From assembly GCA_003567475.1 (NCBI GenBank), contig PWZL01000037.1, forward strand, positions 1 through 45,909: a DNA stretch of 45,909 nucleotides, written 5' to 3'. A program made the position numbers and the translations under genes. Below the pieces are notes generated by a model. It made no database searches, was not told where the DNA came from, and was given only the letters and a program-made list of their open reading frames with translations. This document shows positions 6,710-14,203 of the stretch, in pieces (within the stretch, counting starts at the first letter, position 1; every line of letters starts with the position of its first letter). The stretch comes from Gammaproteobacteria bacterium (GTDB taxonomy: Bacteria > Pseudomonadota > Gammaproteobacteria > Steroidobacterales > PWYM01).

Positions 6710-8146
6710 ATGCAGACGCGCCTGATGGCCACCCTGCTCGCGACAGCCGCGCTTGCGGTTGCGGGCTGTAACAGTGGTTCGCCGTCCAGTTCCGGGACTT
6801 TTCCCCCGGCACCGCCACCCCCCCCGCCGCCGCCGCCGGAGACTTCGACGGTGCGCATCGTGCATGCCTCGGCCGATGCGCCGAACGTCGACATCGTGGT
6901 CGAGGGCGATGTCGCATTTGGTGATGTGCCGTTTCTGGCGGCCACGCCGATCACCGAACTCGATAGTGGCGACTATGAAATCCAGGTCGACGCGCGTCTG
7001 CCTGGCGATGGGCGCCTTGCCGTCATCGGACCGGTGACACTCTCGCTGGAGGCGGATGTCCAGTACAACGTGCTGGCGATCGGTAACGTTGGCGCGGAGG
7101 CTGACAGCCCGGCCGCTTTCGGACCGCTGATCCTTGAACAGTCGCAGGAAGAGATTGCTGCCGATGAAGTGCGGGTGCGCGTGGTGCACGGGGCGCCGAA
7201 TGCGCCTGCAGTCAACGTGTTCGTGACCGAGCCGGGTGACCTGGCACCGGGCGAGACACCCCTGGGTAGCTTTGAATTCGGCGAGGCGCTCGCTCCGGTC
7301 ACCGTGCCGGAAGGGGAGTATCAGATCCGCGTTGCCGTCGAGGACAGCGGCGCGCAGGTCGCGGTGTTCGACTCCGGTACGGTGACGCTGCCGGGCGGCG
7401 CCGATCTGCTGGTGACAGCTGTACCGAACACCGGCGCCGGCGACGCACCGGTCAAGCTGGTGGTCGCGGACGGTCAGTCGGCATTTACGCTGCGGGATGT
7501 GAACACGCCGTCGAATGTGCGCGTGGTGCACGCCTCACCGGACGCCCCGGCGGTCGACGTCATCGTGAACGATAACTTCGAAGTGCCGTTCCTGGCTGAC
7601 GTGCCCTTCCCGGCCGCCTCCGGGTTCGTCGGGGTCGAGGCGGGCGAGTACAACGTCAAAGTGACGGCCGCGGGCAACGCCGGGGCGATTGTCATCGATG
7701 CCGACGTCGAGCTGCCTGCCGGGGCCGAGACGACCGTGGTTGCGGTGGGCCTGCTGGCCGACATCGAGCCGCTGCTGCTGGCAGACGAGCGTCGCGGCAT
7801 TGCCACCGAGTCGCGTGTGCGGATCGTCCATGGTGCACCCACCGCGGGCGAGGTCGACATCTACGTGACCGCGGTCGGTGCCGGGATCGAGGGTGTCGAC
7901 CCTGCAATTCCCGGTTTTGAGTTCCTCGCAGATACGGGCTATCTCAGCCTGGAGCCAGGCAGCTATGACGTGACGGTCACGCTGGCGGGTACCGACACCG
8001 TGGCGATCGGACCGCTGCCGATCGAGATTTCGGCCGGTGGTGTGTACAGCGCGATCGCACGGGATCCGTTGCCGGGCACGGACGCCTTCGGGCTGATCCT
8101 GCTCGACGACTTTGTTGTCGAGGATGAGGTCGTCGAGGAGCTCTGA
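6710..8146 (+). CDS. DUF4397 repeat lipoprotein
   Basis: A 478-residue exported lipoprotein. A signal peptide ends in the lipobox LAVAGC, followed by a Ser-rich tether and a run of nine prolines. Four DUF4397 beta-sandwich repeats follow. They start near residues 47 (VRIVHASADAPNVDIVV), 154 (VRVVHGAPNAPAVNVFV), 268 ([17 protein letters not shown]) and 369 (VRIVHGAPTAGEVDIYV). The ATG at 6710 has GGAGG eight bases upstream. The protein is acidic, with many Asp and Glu residues. It lies directly downstream of a sigma/anti-sigma pair and behind a promoter motif shared with the sigma gene, so it is the likely main target of that sigma factor. The function of DUF4397 domains is not established; a surface or adhesive role is a guess. 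Confidence 0.88.
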   Translation: MQTRLMATLLATAALAVAGCNSGSPSSSGTFPPAPPPPPPPPPETSTVRIVHASADAPNVDIVVEGDVAFGDVPFLAATPITELDSGDYEIQVDARLPGDGRLAVIGPVTLSLEADVQYNVLAIGNVGAEADSPAAFGPLILEQSQEEIAADEVRVRVVHGAPNAPAVNVFVTEPGDLAPGETPLGSFEFGEALAPVTVPEGEYQIRVAVEDSGAQVAVFDSGTVTLPGGADLLVTAVPNTGAGDAPVKLVVADGQSAFTLRDVNTPSNVRVVHASPDAPAVDVIVNDNFEVPFLADVPFPAASGFVGVEAGEYNVKVTAAGNAGAIVIDADVELPAGAETTVVAVGLLADIEPLLLADERRGIATESRVRIVHGAPTAGEVDIYVTAVGAGIEGVDPAIPGFEFLADTGYLSLEPGSYDVTVTLAGTDTVAIGPLPIEISAGGVYSAIARDPLPGTDAFGLILLDDFVVEDEVVEEL

Positions 8147-8192
8147 GACTGGGCGCTTAGAGGCTCAACGACGACGCCAGTCGTTGCAGACC

Positions 8193-8226
8193 GACAAGGC
8201 CCCGCCCGGCGGGGCCTTGTCTTTTT
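8193..8226 (+). terminator. Intrinsic terminator after the DUF4397 gene
   Basis: GACAAGGCCCCGCC and GGCGGGGCCTTGTC form a perfect 14-bp inverted repeat around a single C, followed by CTTTTT. It closes the sigma/anti-sigma/lipoprotein unit 47 bases after the lipoprotein stop. Confidence 0.93.
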
Positions 8227-8303
8227 CGTCATCGCGCCTGATTGCCCATCGGGTGTTGCCAGCCGCTACACTGGTCCTCTCTCAACCCTACAAGGCCTGC
8301 CGC

Positions 8304-9143
8304 GTGCCCGCTTCCCATCGCATCCTGATGTGCCCGCCGGATCATTTCCGGGTGGACTACGTCATCAATCCCTGGATGGCCGGCCACGCAGGTGGCCTGG
8401 ATCTGGAGCTGGCCCGGGAACAATGGGAAGGCCTGCGCGCACTGATCGCACAGTTCGCCGAGGTCGTGACGCTCGAGGCGCGGCCGAATCTCCCGGACAT
8501 GGTGTTCACCGCCAACGCCGGCGTGGTGTATGGCGATATCGCTGTGCCCAGTCATTTCATGCCCATGGAGCGCCGTCCGGAGGAGAGTCACTACCGCGAG
8601 TGGTTCCGCGCCGAGGGTTTCGATGTGCGCCGCCTGCCCGACAGCATTGGCTTCGAGGGTGCGGGCGACTGCCTGCTGGACCGCGGCGGAGCGTGGCTGT
8701 GGACGGGTTACGGCTTCCGCACCGAGATCGAGGCGCATCCGTATCTTGCCGAGTGGTTTCCCGATCGGGAACTGGTCTCCGTGCGTCTTACCGATGCGCG
8801 CTTCTACCACATCGATACCTGCATGTGTCCGCTGACCGGCGGCTATCTGCTCTACCACCCGCCGGCCTTCGATTACGACTCACGCGTCGCCATCGAACGC
8901 CGCGTCCCGCCCGAGCGCCGTATTGTGGTCGATACCCTGGATGCCGGGAGTTTTGCCTGCAATGCGGTGAATATCGACGAGCACGTGATCCTGAACCGCG
9001 CCTCACCCGCCTTGCAGCAGGCCTTGGGCGACGCCGGTTTCGTCGTGCACGAAGTGGCGCTTTCCGAGTTCCTCAAGGCCGGCGGATCGGCCAAGTGCCT
9101 GACGCTCAAGCTCACCGAGCCGCGCGAAGCGACCCTGTTGTGA
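8304..9143 (+). CDS. Amidino-hydrolase of the DDAH/arginine dihydrolase superfamily (COG1834)
   Basis: A 279-residue pentein-fold enzyme. The N-terminal MCPPDHFRVDYVINPWM, the FTANAG motif (about residue 70), FEGAGDCL (substrate-carboxylate and acid side), FYHIDTCMCPL (catalytic His) and the C-terminal GSAKCLTL (nucleophilic Cys) are all present, so the Cys-His-acid machinery is complete. FTANAG replaces the Asp/Glu-containing motif of arginine deiminase and dimethylarginine hydrolases. In cyanobacterial ArgZ/AgrE an Asn here is associated with arginine dihydrolase activity, giving ornithine. That function is an inference. The GTG at 8304 is chosen from family start positions; an in-frame ATG at 8328 would begin at MCPPDHF. 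It is monocistronic and converges with the next gene 7 bases away. Confidence 0.85.
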   Translation: MPASHRILMCPPDHFRVDYVINPWMAGHAGGLDLELAREQWEGLRALIAQFAEVVTLEARPNLPDMVFTANAGVVYGDIAVPSHFMPMERRPEESHYREWFRAEGFDVRRLPDSIGFEGAGDCLLDRGGAWLWTGYGFRTEIEAHPYLAEWFPDRELVSVRLTDARFYHIDTCMCPLTGGYLLYHPPAFDYDSRVAIERRVPPERRIVVDTLDAGSFACNAVNIDEHVILNRASPALQQALGDAGFVVHEVALSEFLKAGGSAKCLTLKLTEPREATLL

Positions 9144-9150
9144 CCCCGCG

Positions 9151-9969
9151 TCAGGCAGCCCTATCCGTTGCCACGGCAATGGTCAGGTCGCGACGCGCGT
9201 GCCGCCTGGCCACGTGTTCAGCCCAGCGCAGGATTTCCAGACGGCCATCACCATGTTCGACCAGTGCGCTGCAGGTTTCTACCCAGTCGCCATCGTTGCA
9301 GTACGTGACCCCCTCGATGGTCGAGATTTCAGCATGGTGGATGTGGCCGCAGACCAGGCCGTCCACGCCCCGCTGACGAGCGGCGGTCGCCACGGCACGC
9401 TCGAACTCGCCAATATACTGAACCGCGTTCTTGACCCGGTGCTTGAGGTATTTGGCCAGTGACCAGTGCGGTGCACCGAACCAGCGTCGGCAACGATTGA
9501 CCCAGGCGTTGAGGCGGATCAGCCGCTCATAGGCGTGTGCGCCGAGTCTGGCCAGCCACGGGCTGAATTGCACCACCTGGTCGAACTCATCGCCATGCAG
9601 GACGAGCAGTCGCCTCCCGTCGGCAGTCTCATGGATGCTGTCGCGTCGAATCTCGACGCCGCCGACGTTCAGGCCGACATGCTCCCGGAACATCTCATCG
9701 TGATTACCGGGAATATAGATCACGCGGGTACCGTTGCGCGCCGCTTTCAGAATACGGCGCACCACCTCGTTGTGTGACGGTGGCCAGTAGAACTGTTTCT
9801 TGAGACTCCACACATCGATGATGTCGCCGACGAGATAAAGCGTCTCGCAGTGGACGGTCCCGAGAAAGTCCAGCAGCAGCTCGGCGGAGCACGCGCTGGA
9901 GCCAAGATGGATGTCGGAGACAAAAACGGCACGATATCGCAGCGATTCCTCAAGGCCCGCAGAACGCAT
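9151..9969 (-). CDS. Metallophosphoesterase of the PlcP/LpxH2 type
   Basis: A 272-residue calcineurin-like phosphoesterase with the full metal-site set: SDIHLG, GDIIDVW, GNHDE, HGDEFD and CGHIHHAE. The GNHDE form (rather than GNRDF of classical LpxH) and the blocks YWPPSHNEVVRRI, KNAVQYIGEFE and NDGDWVETCSALVEH place it with the LpxH2/PlcP branch. In Sinorhizobium PlcP degrades phospholipids to diacylglycerol during phosphate starvation. A UDP-2,3-diacylglucosamine hydrolase role cannot be excluded. The ATG at 9969 has GGAGG 7 bases upstream. A CTGTCAT PHO half-site on the coding strand lies about 82 bases upstream. No glycolipid synthase gene is adjacent. Confidence 0.87.
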   Translation of the reverse strand: MRSAGLEESLRYRAVFVSDIHLGSSACSAELLLDFLGTVHCETLYLVGDIIDVWSLKKQFYWPPSHNEVVRRILKAARNGTRVIYIPGNHDEMFREHVGLNVGGVEIRRDSIHETADGRRLLVLHGDEFDQVVQFSPWLARLGAHAYERLIRLNAWVNRCRRWFGAPHWSLAKYLKHRVKNAVQYIGEFERAVATAARQRGVDGLVCGHIHHAEISTIEGVTYCNDGDWVETCSALVEHGDGRLEILRWAEHVARRHARRDLTIAVATDRAA

Positions 9970-10050
9970 TCGGCTTCCTCCGGCTGTCCATGATGGCGTC
10001 AAGGGTGCCGGTAAAACATCAACCCGACGTTGCAGCCCGGTGAAGTCTCG

Positions 10051-10108
10051 ATGACAGAACACGCGCCAATGTCACAAAACCACAACATTGCTGTAAGCGC
10101 GCTGTAAA
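10051..10108. promoter_or_regulatory. PHO-box-like repeats in a divergent intergenic region
   Basis: CTGTAAG (10091-10097) and CTGTAAA (10102-10108) are direct repeats exactly 11 bases apart on the plus strand, the spacing of PhoB half-sites (consensus CTGTCAT). On the minus strand an exact CTGTCAT lies at 10057-10051, followed 22 bases later by CTGCAAC. The region separates the phosphoesterase and response-regulator genes. Binding by PhoB is inferred only. Confidence 0.45.
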
Positions 10109-10181
10109 GCCGCCGCGGTTGACTGTGGCGCAGTGCCGCAGGCTCAGGTGTGCCATGCCGGTGTGCCTCGGGAAAGACACC

Positions 10182-10889
10182 ATGCCCACCATTCTCATTG
10201 TCGACAGCGAACATGCTTCACGCGAGCCGGTCGTCCGCCAGTTGCGCGGCGAAGGCTATCGTGTGCGCGAAGCTACGGACTGCCGGGCGGCGGACCGCTT
10301 GCTCGGTGAGCATTGCCCGGACCTGTTGATGCTCGATTGGAGCTTGCCGGAGATGACGGGACTCGACTACGTCGAGCGTCTGCGGCGACGTCAGGGGCTG
10401 CGTCCCCCGCGGGTGATCATGGTGTCGCGAAGCAATGATGTGGCCGATGTCGTGCGCGCGCTGGACAGTGGCGTCGATGATTTCATCGCGCGGCCCTATC
10501 GGGCGGCCGAACTGCTGGCGCGTGTGCGAGCCGCTCTGCGCCGGCCGCCAACCTTGCCGGCTGCGGGCCTGCTGCAGGTCGGCGCGGTGGCGATGGATCG
10601 GGTCGCTCATCGGGTGCGGATCAATGGGCAGCAGACCAGCCTGGCACCGGCGGAATACCGTCTCCTGGAATTCCTGCTGGCGCATCCCGGCCGCGTGCAC
10701 AGCCGCACACAACTCCTGGCCAGGGTCTGGGGTCGCGAGCAGGGTGTGAGTCCGCGCACTGTGGATGTTCATGTCCGTCGGCTCCGGCAGGTGCTCGAGC
10801 CGCACGCTCTGGAAGGCATGATCGAGACCATTCGTGGTTTCGGCTACCGGCTTCAGGCCAGCGGGGAGACCGTCGCCGACGCTGGCTGA
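10182..10889 (+). CDS. Atypical OmpR/PhoB-family response regulator
   Basis: A 235-residue protein with a receiver domain (about 1-118) and a winged-helix DNA-binding domain (about 130-230). The latter ends in SPRTVDVHVRRLRQVLE and ETIRGFGYRL, which are typical OmpR signatures. The phospho-acceptor Asp is present in LLMLDWSLPEMTG. Two of the conserved receiver residues deviate: the acidic pair reads VDSE, so the second Asp is Ser, and the switch Lys is Arg in FIARPYR. The ATG at 10182 has GGGAAAG nine bases upstream and gives the normal MPTILIVD start. No histidine kinase is adjacent, so it is an orphan in this window. It is divergent from the phosphoesterase gene across PHO-box-like repeats. 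Confidence 0.9.
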   Translation: MPTILIVDSEHASREPVVRQLRGEGYRVREATDCRAADRLLGEHCPDLLMLDWSLPEMTGLDYVERLRRRQGLRPPRVIMVSRSNDVADVVRALDSGVDDFIARPYRAAELLARVRAALRRPPTLPAAGLLQVGAVAMDRVAHRVRINGQQTSLAPAEYRLLEFLLAHPGRVHSRTQLLARVWGREQGVSPRTVDVHVRRLRQVLEPHALEGMIETIRGFGYRLQASGETVADAG

Positions 10890-10914
10890 TCTCCGCGCCC
10901 CGCGCTGCGCTACC

Positions 10915-11901
10915 ATGCGCGGACATGAACGTCCGGTCACCCGTCTTGAGCCTTTCCGTCCGCTGATGTTCGGACCACGCTACGCTGTGCTGCGGCTGGT
11001 GGCGGGCGCTGTCATGATCAGCTTCTCGCCGGTCTGGGTATCGTTCACCGCTGCAGACCCCACGACCAGTGCCTTTTATCGTCTCGCCATCGGGGGTGCC
11101 CTGTTGCTGGCCTTTGTGCGCTGGCGTGGCGAGCGGATCTGGATCCGCCCGGCGCTGGTCGGGGCCGTGGTCATCGCCGGGACCTGCTTCGCGTTCGATC
11201 TGTTTTTCTGGCATCGCAGCATTCTGTTCGTCGGCGCGGGCATCTCGACGCTGCTTGCAAACTTTCAGGTGTTCATCCTGACGGCGGTCGCGTTTCTCCT
11301 CTACCGACAGCGGCCCGGGGTCACCCAACTGATCGCCATCCCCTTGGCGCTGCTGGGGCTGATGCTCATCGTCGGAATCGACTGGTCGGTGTTGACACCG
11401 GAGTATCGGCTCGGTGTCGTGTTCGGAGTGCTGACAGCCGTCAGCTATGCCGGCTACATTCTCGGACTCCAGCTGGCGCGGGTGCGTGCTGGCGGTGCCG
11501 GCTCGCCAATGCGCGACGTGGCGCTGGCCTCACTGGCCGGCGCCGTCGTGCTCGCCATGCTCACCCTGTTCACCGGCGAGTCGTTGCGTATTCCCAGCCT
11601 GCGCGATGCTGTCCTCTTGACCGGTTACTCGATCTCCGCGACGGTGCTGGGCTGGGTGCTGATTTCCAGCAGCCTGGCGCATGTCAGCACCACACGTGTC
11701 GGCCTGATCCTGCTGTTGCAGCCGACACTGGCGTTCGCCTGGGACGTCCTGCTGCTGGGGCGGGGATTCACCGCCGTTGAGGGCCTGGGCGCCGCGATCG
11801 CGGTGATTGCCATCTATCTGGGCTCGCGCAGGGATTCCCGCGCCGCGAGCCAGCCGGGCAGCCTTCCCGGACCAGGGGCACCGGAACGACCGCCGCGCTG
11901 A
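10915..11901 (+). CDS. DMT-superfamily (EamA) transporter
   Basis: A 328-residue inner-membrane protein with about ten hydrophobic helices arranged as two EamA repeats. The first repeat contains SFSPVWVSFTAADPTTSAFYRLAIG-type sequence (helices 1-2, typical of metabolite exporters) and FDLFFWHRSILFVGAGISTLL. The second ends SISATVLGWVLISSSLAHVSTTRVGLILLLQPTLAF, the usual EamA C-terminal signature. The C-terminal tail is Pro/Arg rich. An ATG at 10966 (MFGPRYAVL) is an alternative start, since neither has a clear Shine-Dalgarno sequence. The gap to the regulator gene is only 25 bases, so they may share a transcript. The substrate is unknown. Confidence 0.87.
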   Translation: MRGHERPVTRLEPFRPLMFGPRYAVLRLVAGAVMISFSPVWVSFTAADPTTSAFYRLAIGGALLLAFVRWRGERIWIRPALVGAVVIAGTCFAFDLFFWHRSILFVGAGISTLLANFQVFILTAVAFLLYRQRPGVTQLIAIPLALLGLMLIVGIDWSVLTPEYRLGVVFGVLTAVSYAGYILGLQLARVRAGGAGSPMRDVALASLAGAVVLAMLTLFTGESLRIPSLRDAVLLTGYSISATVLGWVLISSSLAHVSTTRVGLILLLQPTLAFAWDVLLLGRGFTAVEGLGAAIAVIAIYLGSRRDSRAASQPGSLPGPGAPERPPR

Positions 11902-11934
11902 GGGCCTCGTGTTCCGGCAGGCTGCGCCGGGGCG

Positions 11935-11964
11935 CTGACCGCGCGTCCGGGGCGCGGGTACAAT
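11935..11964 (+). promoter_or_regulatory. Putative sigma70 promoter of plsY
   Basis: CTGACC (11935-11940) and TACAAT (11959-11964) with an 18-base spacer, ending 27 bases before the plsY ATG. The -10 is the same TACAAT used by the tRNA-Thr promoter at 14905. Confidence 0.5.
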
Positions 11965-11991
11965 CACAGGCCGTTAGCGCAGAGTGCCGCC

Positions 11992-12639
11992 ATGCTGGAA
12001 CTCGGTCTGAAGGTGTTGCTCGCCTATCTCCTCGGCTCGGTGATGGGCAGCCTGGTGCTCGGCCAGTGGCGTGGCGGGGTCGACATCCGCAGCCTCGGCA
12101 GCGGGAATGCGGGTGGCACGAACGCGCTGCGCACCCAGGGCGGCGGCTTTGCGGCGGGGGTGCTGCTGATCGACATTGGCAAGGGCGTGCTGGCGGCGCT
12201 GCTGCTGCCCGGCCTGCCGTTGCCCGGGGTGGCGCTCGACCCGGAAATCCCGCGGGTGCTGGTGATCTACGGCTGCGCCCTGGCTGCGGTGAGCGGGCAT
12301 GTCTGGCCACTCTGGCACGAATTTCGGGGCGGCAAGGGCGCGGCCACTGCCGTGGGCCTGATGGCCGTGCTCGCGCCCGCGCTGGTGATGCCCATGCTGC
12401 TTGTGTGGCTGGGCATCGTGACCACGACCGGCATCGTCGGGCTCGCGACGGTCACGGTTGCCGCGCTGGCTCCGCTGCTGGTCGCGCTGGGCTGGCCAGT
12501 CGGCCATGAGGGGTTTTTCTGGTTTGCGCTGGCGGTGGCCACACTGATCCTCTACACCCACCGCAGCAACCTCGCACGGCTGCGGGCAGGCACCGAGAAT
12601 CGCGTCGAGCGGCTGATGCTGTTCCGGCGCCGGCGCTGA
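11992..12639 (+). CDS. plsY: Acyl-phosphate:glycerol-3-phosphate acyltransferase PlsY
   Basis: A 215-residue inner-membrane enzyme that acylates glycerol-3-phosphate from acyl-phosphate, the first step of phospholipid synthesis. All three PlsY cytoplasmic motifs are visible: SLGSGNAGGTNALRTQG, HEFRGGKGAAT and THRSNLARLRAGTENR. Five hydrophobic helices separate them. It has its own promoter-like sequence and is the first gene of a tightly packed set. Its stop overlaps the start of birA by one base. The C-terminal RRRR is normal for the family. Confidence 0.95.
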   Translation: MLELGLKVLLAYLLGSVMGSLVLGQWRGGVDIRSLGSGNAGGTNALRTQGGGFAAGVLLIDIGKGVLAALLLPGLPLPGVALDPEIPRVLVIYGCALAAVSGHVWPLWHEFRGGKGAATAVGLMAVLAPALVMPMLLVWLGIVTTTGIVGLATVTVAALAPLLVALGWPVGHEGFFWFALAVATLILYTHRSNLARLRAGTENRVERLMLFRRRR

Positions 12640-13448
12640 TGACCCTGTCCTCCAGGGCTGCCGCCGCGGCCATCCGTGAGGCGGCGGGCGAGATCCCGCT
12701 TGGTGCGCTCGAGGTCTTCGCCCAGATCGATTCCACCAACAGCTGGCTGATGGCCCGGCCGGCGCCACCGCCCGGTCAGCTGGATGCCTGCATGGCGTAT
12801 GGCCAGACAGCGGGCCGCGGTCGCCATGGGCGTGCCTGGAGCGCGCCAGCCGGTGCCGGTCTCTATCTCTCCATGGCCTGGACCTTCCCCCGGCGCCCGG
12901 CCACGCTGCCGGCGCTGGCACTGGCCGCTGGTGTGGCCGTTCGCCGGGCACTGGCGGACCTCGATATCACCGGGGTGAGCCTGAAGTGGCCGAATGACCT
13001 GGTGGCGGCGGACGGTAAACTCGGGGGAATTCTCGCCGAACTTCGCGGGGAGCGCGGGGGTCAACCGAGTGTGGTGATCGGTGTGGGGATCAACGTCGCC
13101 CTGCCGGAGGAGGCCCGGGCGGCGATCGTGCCAAGCTGGGGGCGTGGGCCGGTTGATCTGCTGACGCTCACCGGCGACACCCCCGCGCTGGAGCGCCTGG
13201 CCGGTCGGGTGCTGGCGCAGGCTGCGGCGATGTTGGCGGTCTTCGGCGCACAGGGATTCATGGCGTTTCGTGACGAATTCGCCGCGGCCGATTACCTGTT
13301 CGGTCGCTCACTGCGATGCCCGGGGCCGGCGACCACGCTGTCCGGTGAAGGCGCCGGCATCGACTCCGACGGCGCGCTCAGGGTCTTGCATGCCGGTGAG
13401 GTGCAGCGGGTGGTCTCGGGTGATGTGAGCGTGAGGCTTGCGCCATGA
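12639..13448 (+). CDS. birA: Biotin--[acetyl-CoA-carboxylase] ligase, no DNA-binding domain
   Basis: A 269-residue BirA that activates biotin to biotinyl-AMP and attaches it to the biotin carboxyl carrier protein. The catalytic domain shows STNSWLM, the ATP/biotin loop GQTAGRGRHGRAW, KWPNDLV (with the catalytic Lys), GKLGGILAE and GVGINV. The C-terminal SH3-like domain follows. The N-terminus begins only about 25 residues before the catalytic core, so the winged-helix repressor domain of E. coli BirA (321 residues) is absent. It should not repress biotin genes. Its stop overlaps coaX by four bases, and it overlaps plsY by one. Confidence 0.95.
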   Translation: MTLSSRAAAAAIREAAGEIPLGALEVFAQIDSTNSWLMARPAPPPGQLDACMAYGQTAGRGRHGRAWSAPAGAGLYLSMAWTFPRRPATLPALALAAGVAVRRALADLDITGVSLKWPNDLVAADGKLGGILAELRGERGGQPSVVIGVGINVALPEEARAAIVPSWGRGPVDLLTLTGDTPALERLAGRVLAQAAAMLAVFGAQGFMAFRDEFAAADYLFGRSLRCPGPATTLSGEGAGIDSDGALRVLHAGEVQRVVSGDVSVRLAP

Positions 13449-14203
13449 AGCTTCTGGTGGACGCGGGCAACAGCCGCCTGAAATGGGCCCTGTGGGATGG
13501 CCGTCGTCTGTCGTCGCCCGGCCGCTGCCCCTCGCGCAGTGACCCCGCGGGCGCGGTCCGTGCACTGGTGTCAGCCGCCCCTGAGCAGCTCGAAGGTGTC
13601 GTGGTGGCGAACGTCGCCGGCGCCTGGATGGCCGATGCGCTGCGCCGCGGCTTGGCCCGGACCTGTGCGCATCCGCCGGTCTTCCTTGCGCCGACAGGCA
13701 CGGCTTTGGGGGTGCGTTGTGCCTACGCCAACCCCGGCCGGCTCGGTGTGGATCGCTGGGTGGCCGTCATCGCGGCCTTCCATCATGTCTCCGGCGCCGC
13801 CCTGGTGGTCGACGCCGGCACTGCGGTCACGATCGATGCGGTCGCCGCCGACGGTCGGCACCTGGGCGGGCTGATCCTCGCCGGCCGAGAGCTGATGGCG
13901 CGTGCCTTGCATCGCGACACCACGGGTATCGGCCGAACGCACCTGCACGCCCTGCCCGGGGAAGCTGAGGCGGCGTTCGGTCAGTCGACGGATGACGCGG
14001 TGAGTTTCGGTGCCGCCTGGGCGCTGGTCGGCGCCGTGGAGCGCGCGTGGGCTGCGGCGGCGCAGGCCTTCGGTGAACGCCCGCCGCTGCTCTTGACGGG
14101 TGGCGGCGCCCCGGAGTTGCTGCCCTATCTGGGTGGCACGGTGGAGCATCGTCCGCAGCTGCTGCTCGAAGGGCTGGCCCTGTTCGCCGGCGAGCACGCC
14201 TGA
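13445..14203 (+). CDS. coaX: Type III pantothenate kinase
   Basis: A 252-residue kinase for the first step of coenzyme A synthesis. The sequence shows the ASKHA phosphate-1 motif LLVDAGNSRLKWAL, the pantothenate-site segment RLGVDRWVAVIAA, the phosphate-2 region VVDAGTAVTIDAV, GGLILAGRELMARAL and the adenosine motif LLLTGGGAPELLP. It overlaps birA by four bases and the SPOR gene by one, so plsY-birA-coaX-SPOR behaves as one coupled operon. In E. coli the corresponding position next to birA holds coaA, a non-homologous enzyme for the same reaction. Confidence 0.95.
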   Translation: MKLLVDAGNSRLKWALWDGRRLSSPGRCPSRSDPAGAVRALVSAAPEQLEGVVVANVAGAWMADALRRGLARTCAHPPVFLAPTGTALGVRCAYANPGRLGVDRWVAVIAAFHHVSGAALVVDAGTAVTIDAVAADGRHLGGLILAGRELMARALHRDTTGIGRTHLHALPGEAEAAFGQSTDDAVSFGAAWALVGAVERAWAAAAQAFGERPPLLLTGGGAPELLPYLGGTVEHRPQLLLEGLALFAGEHA

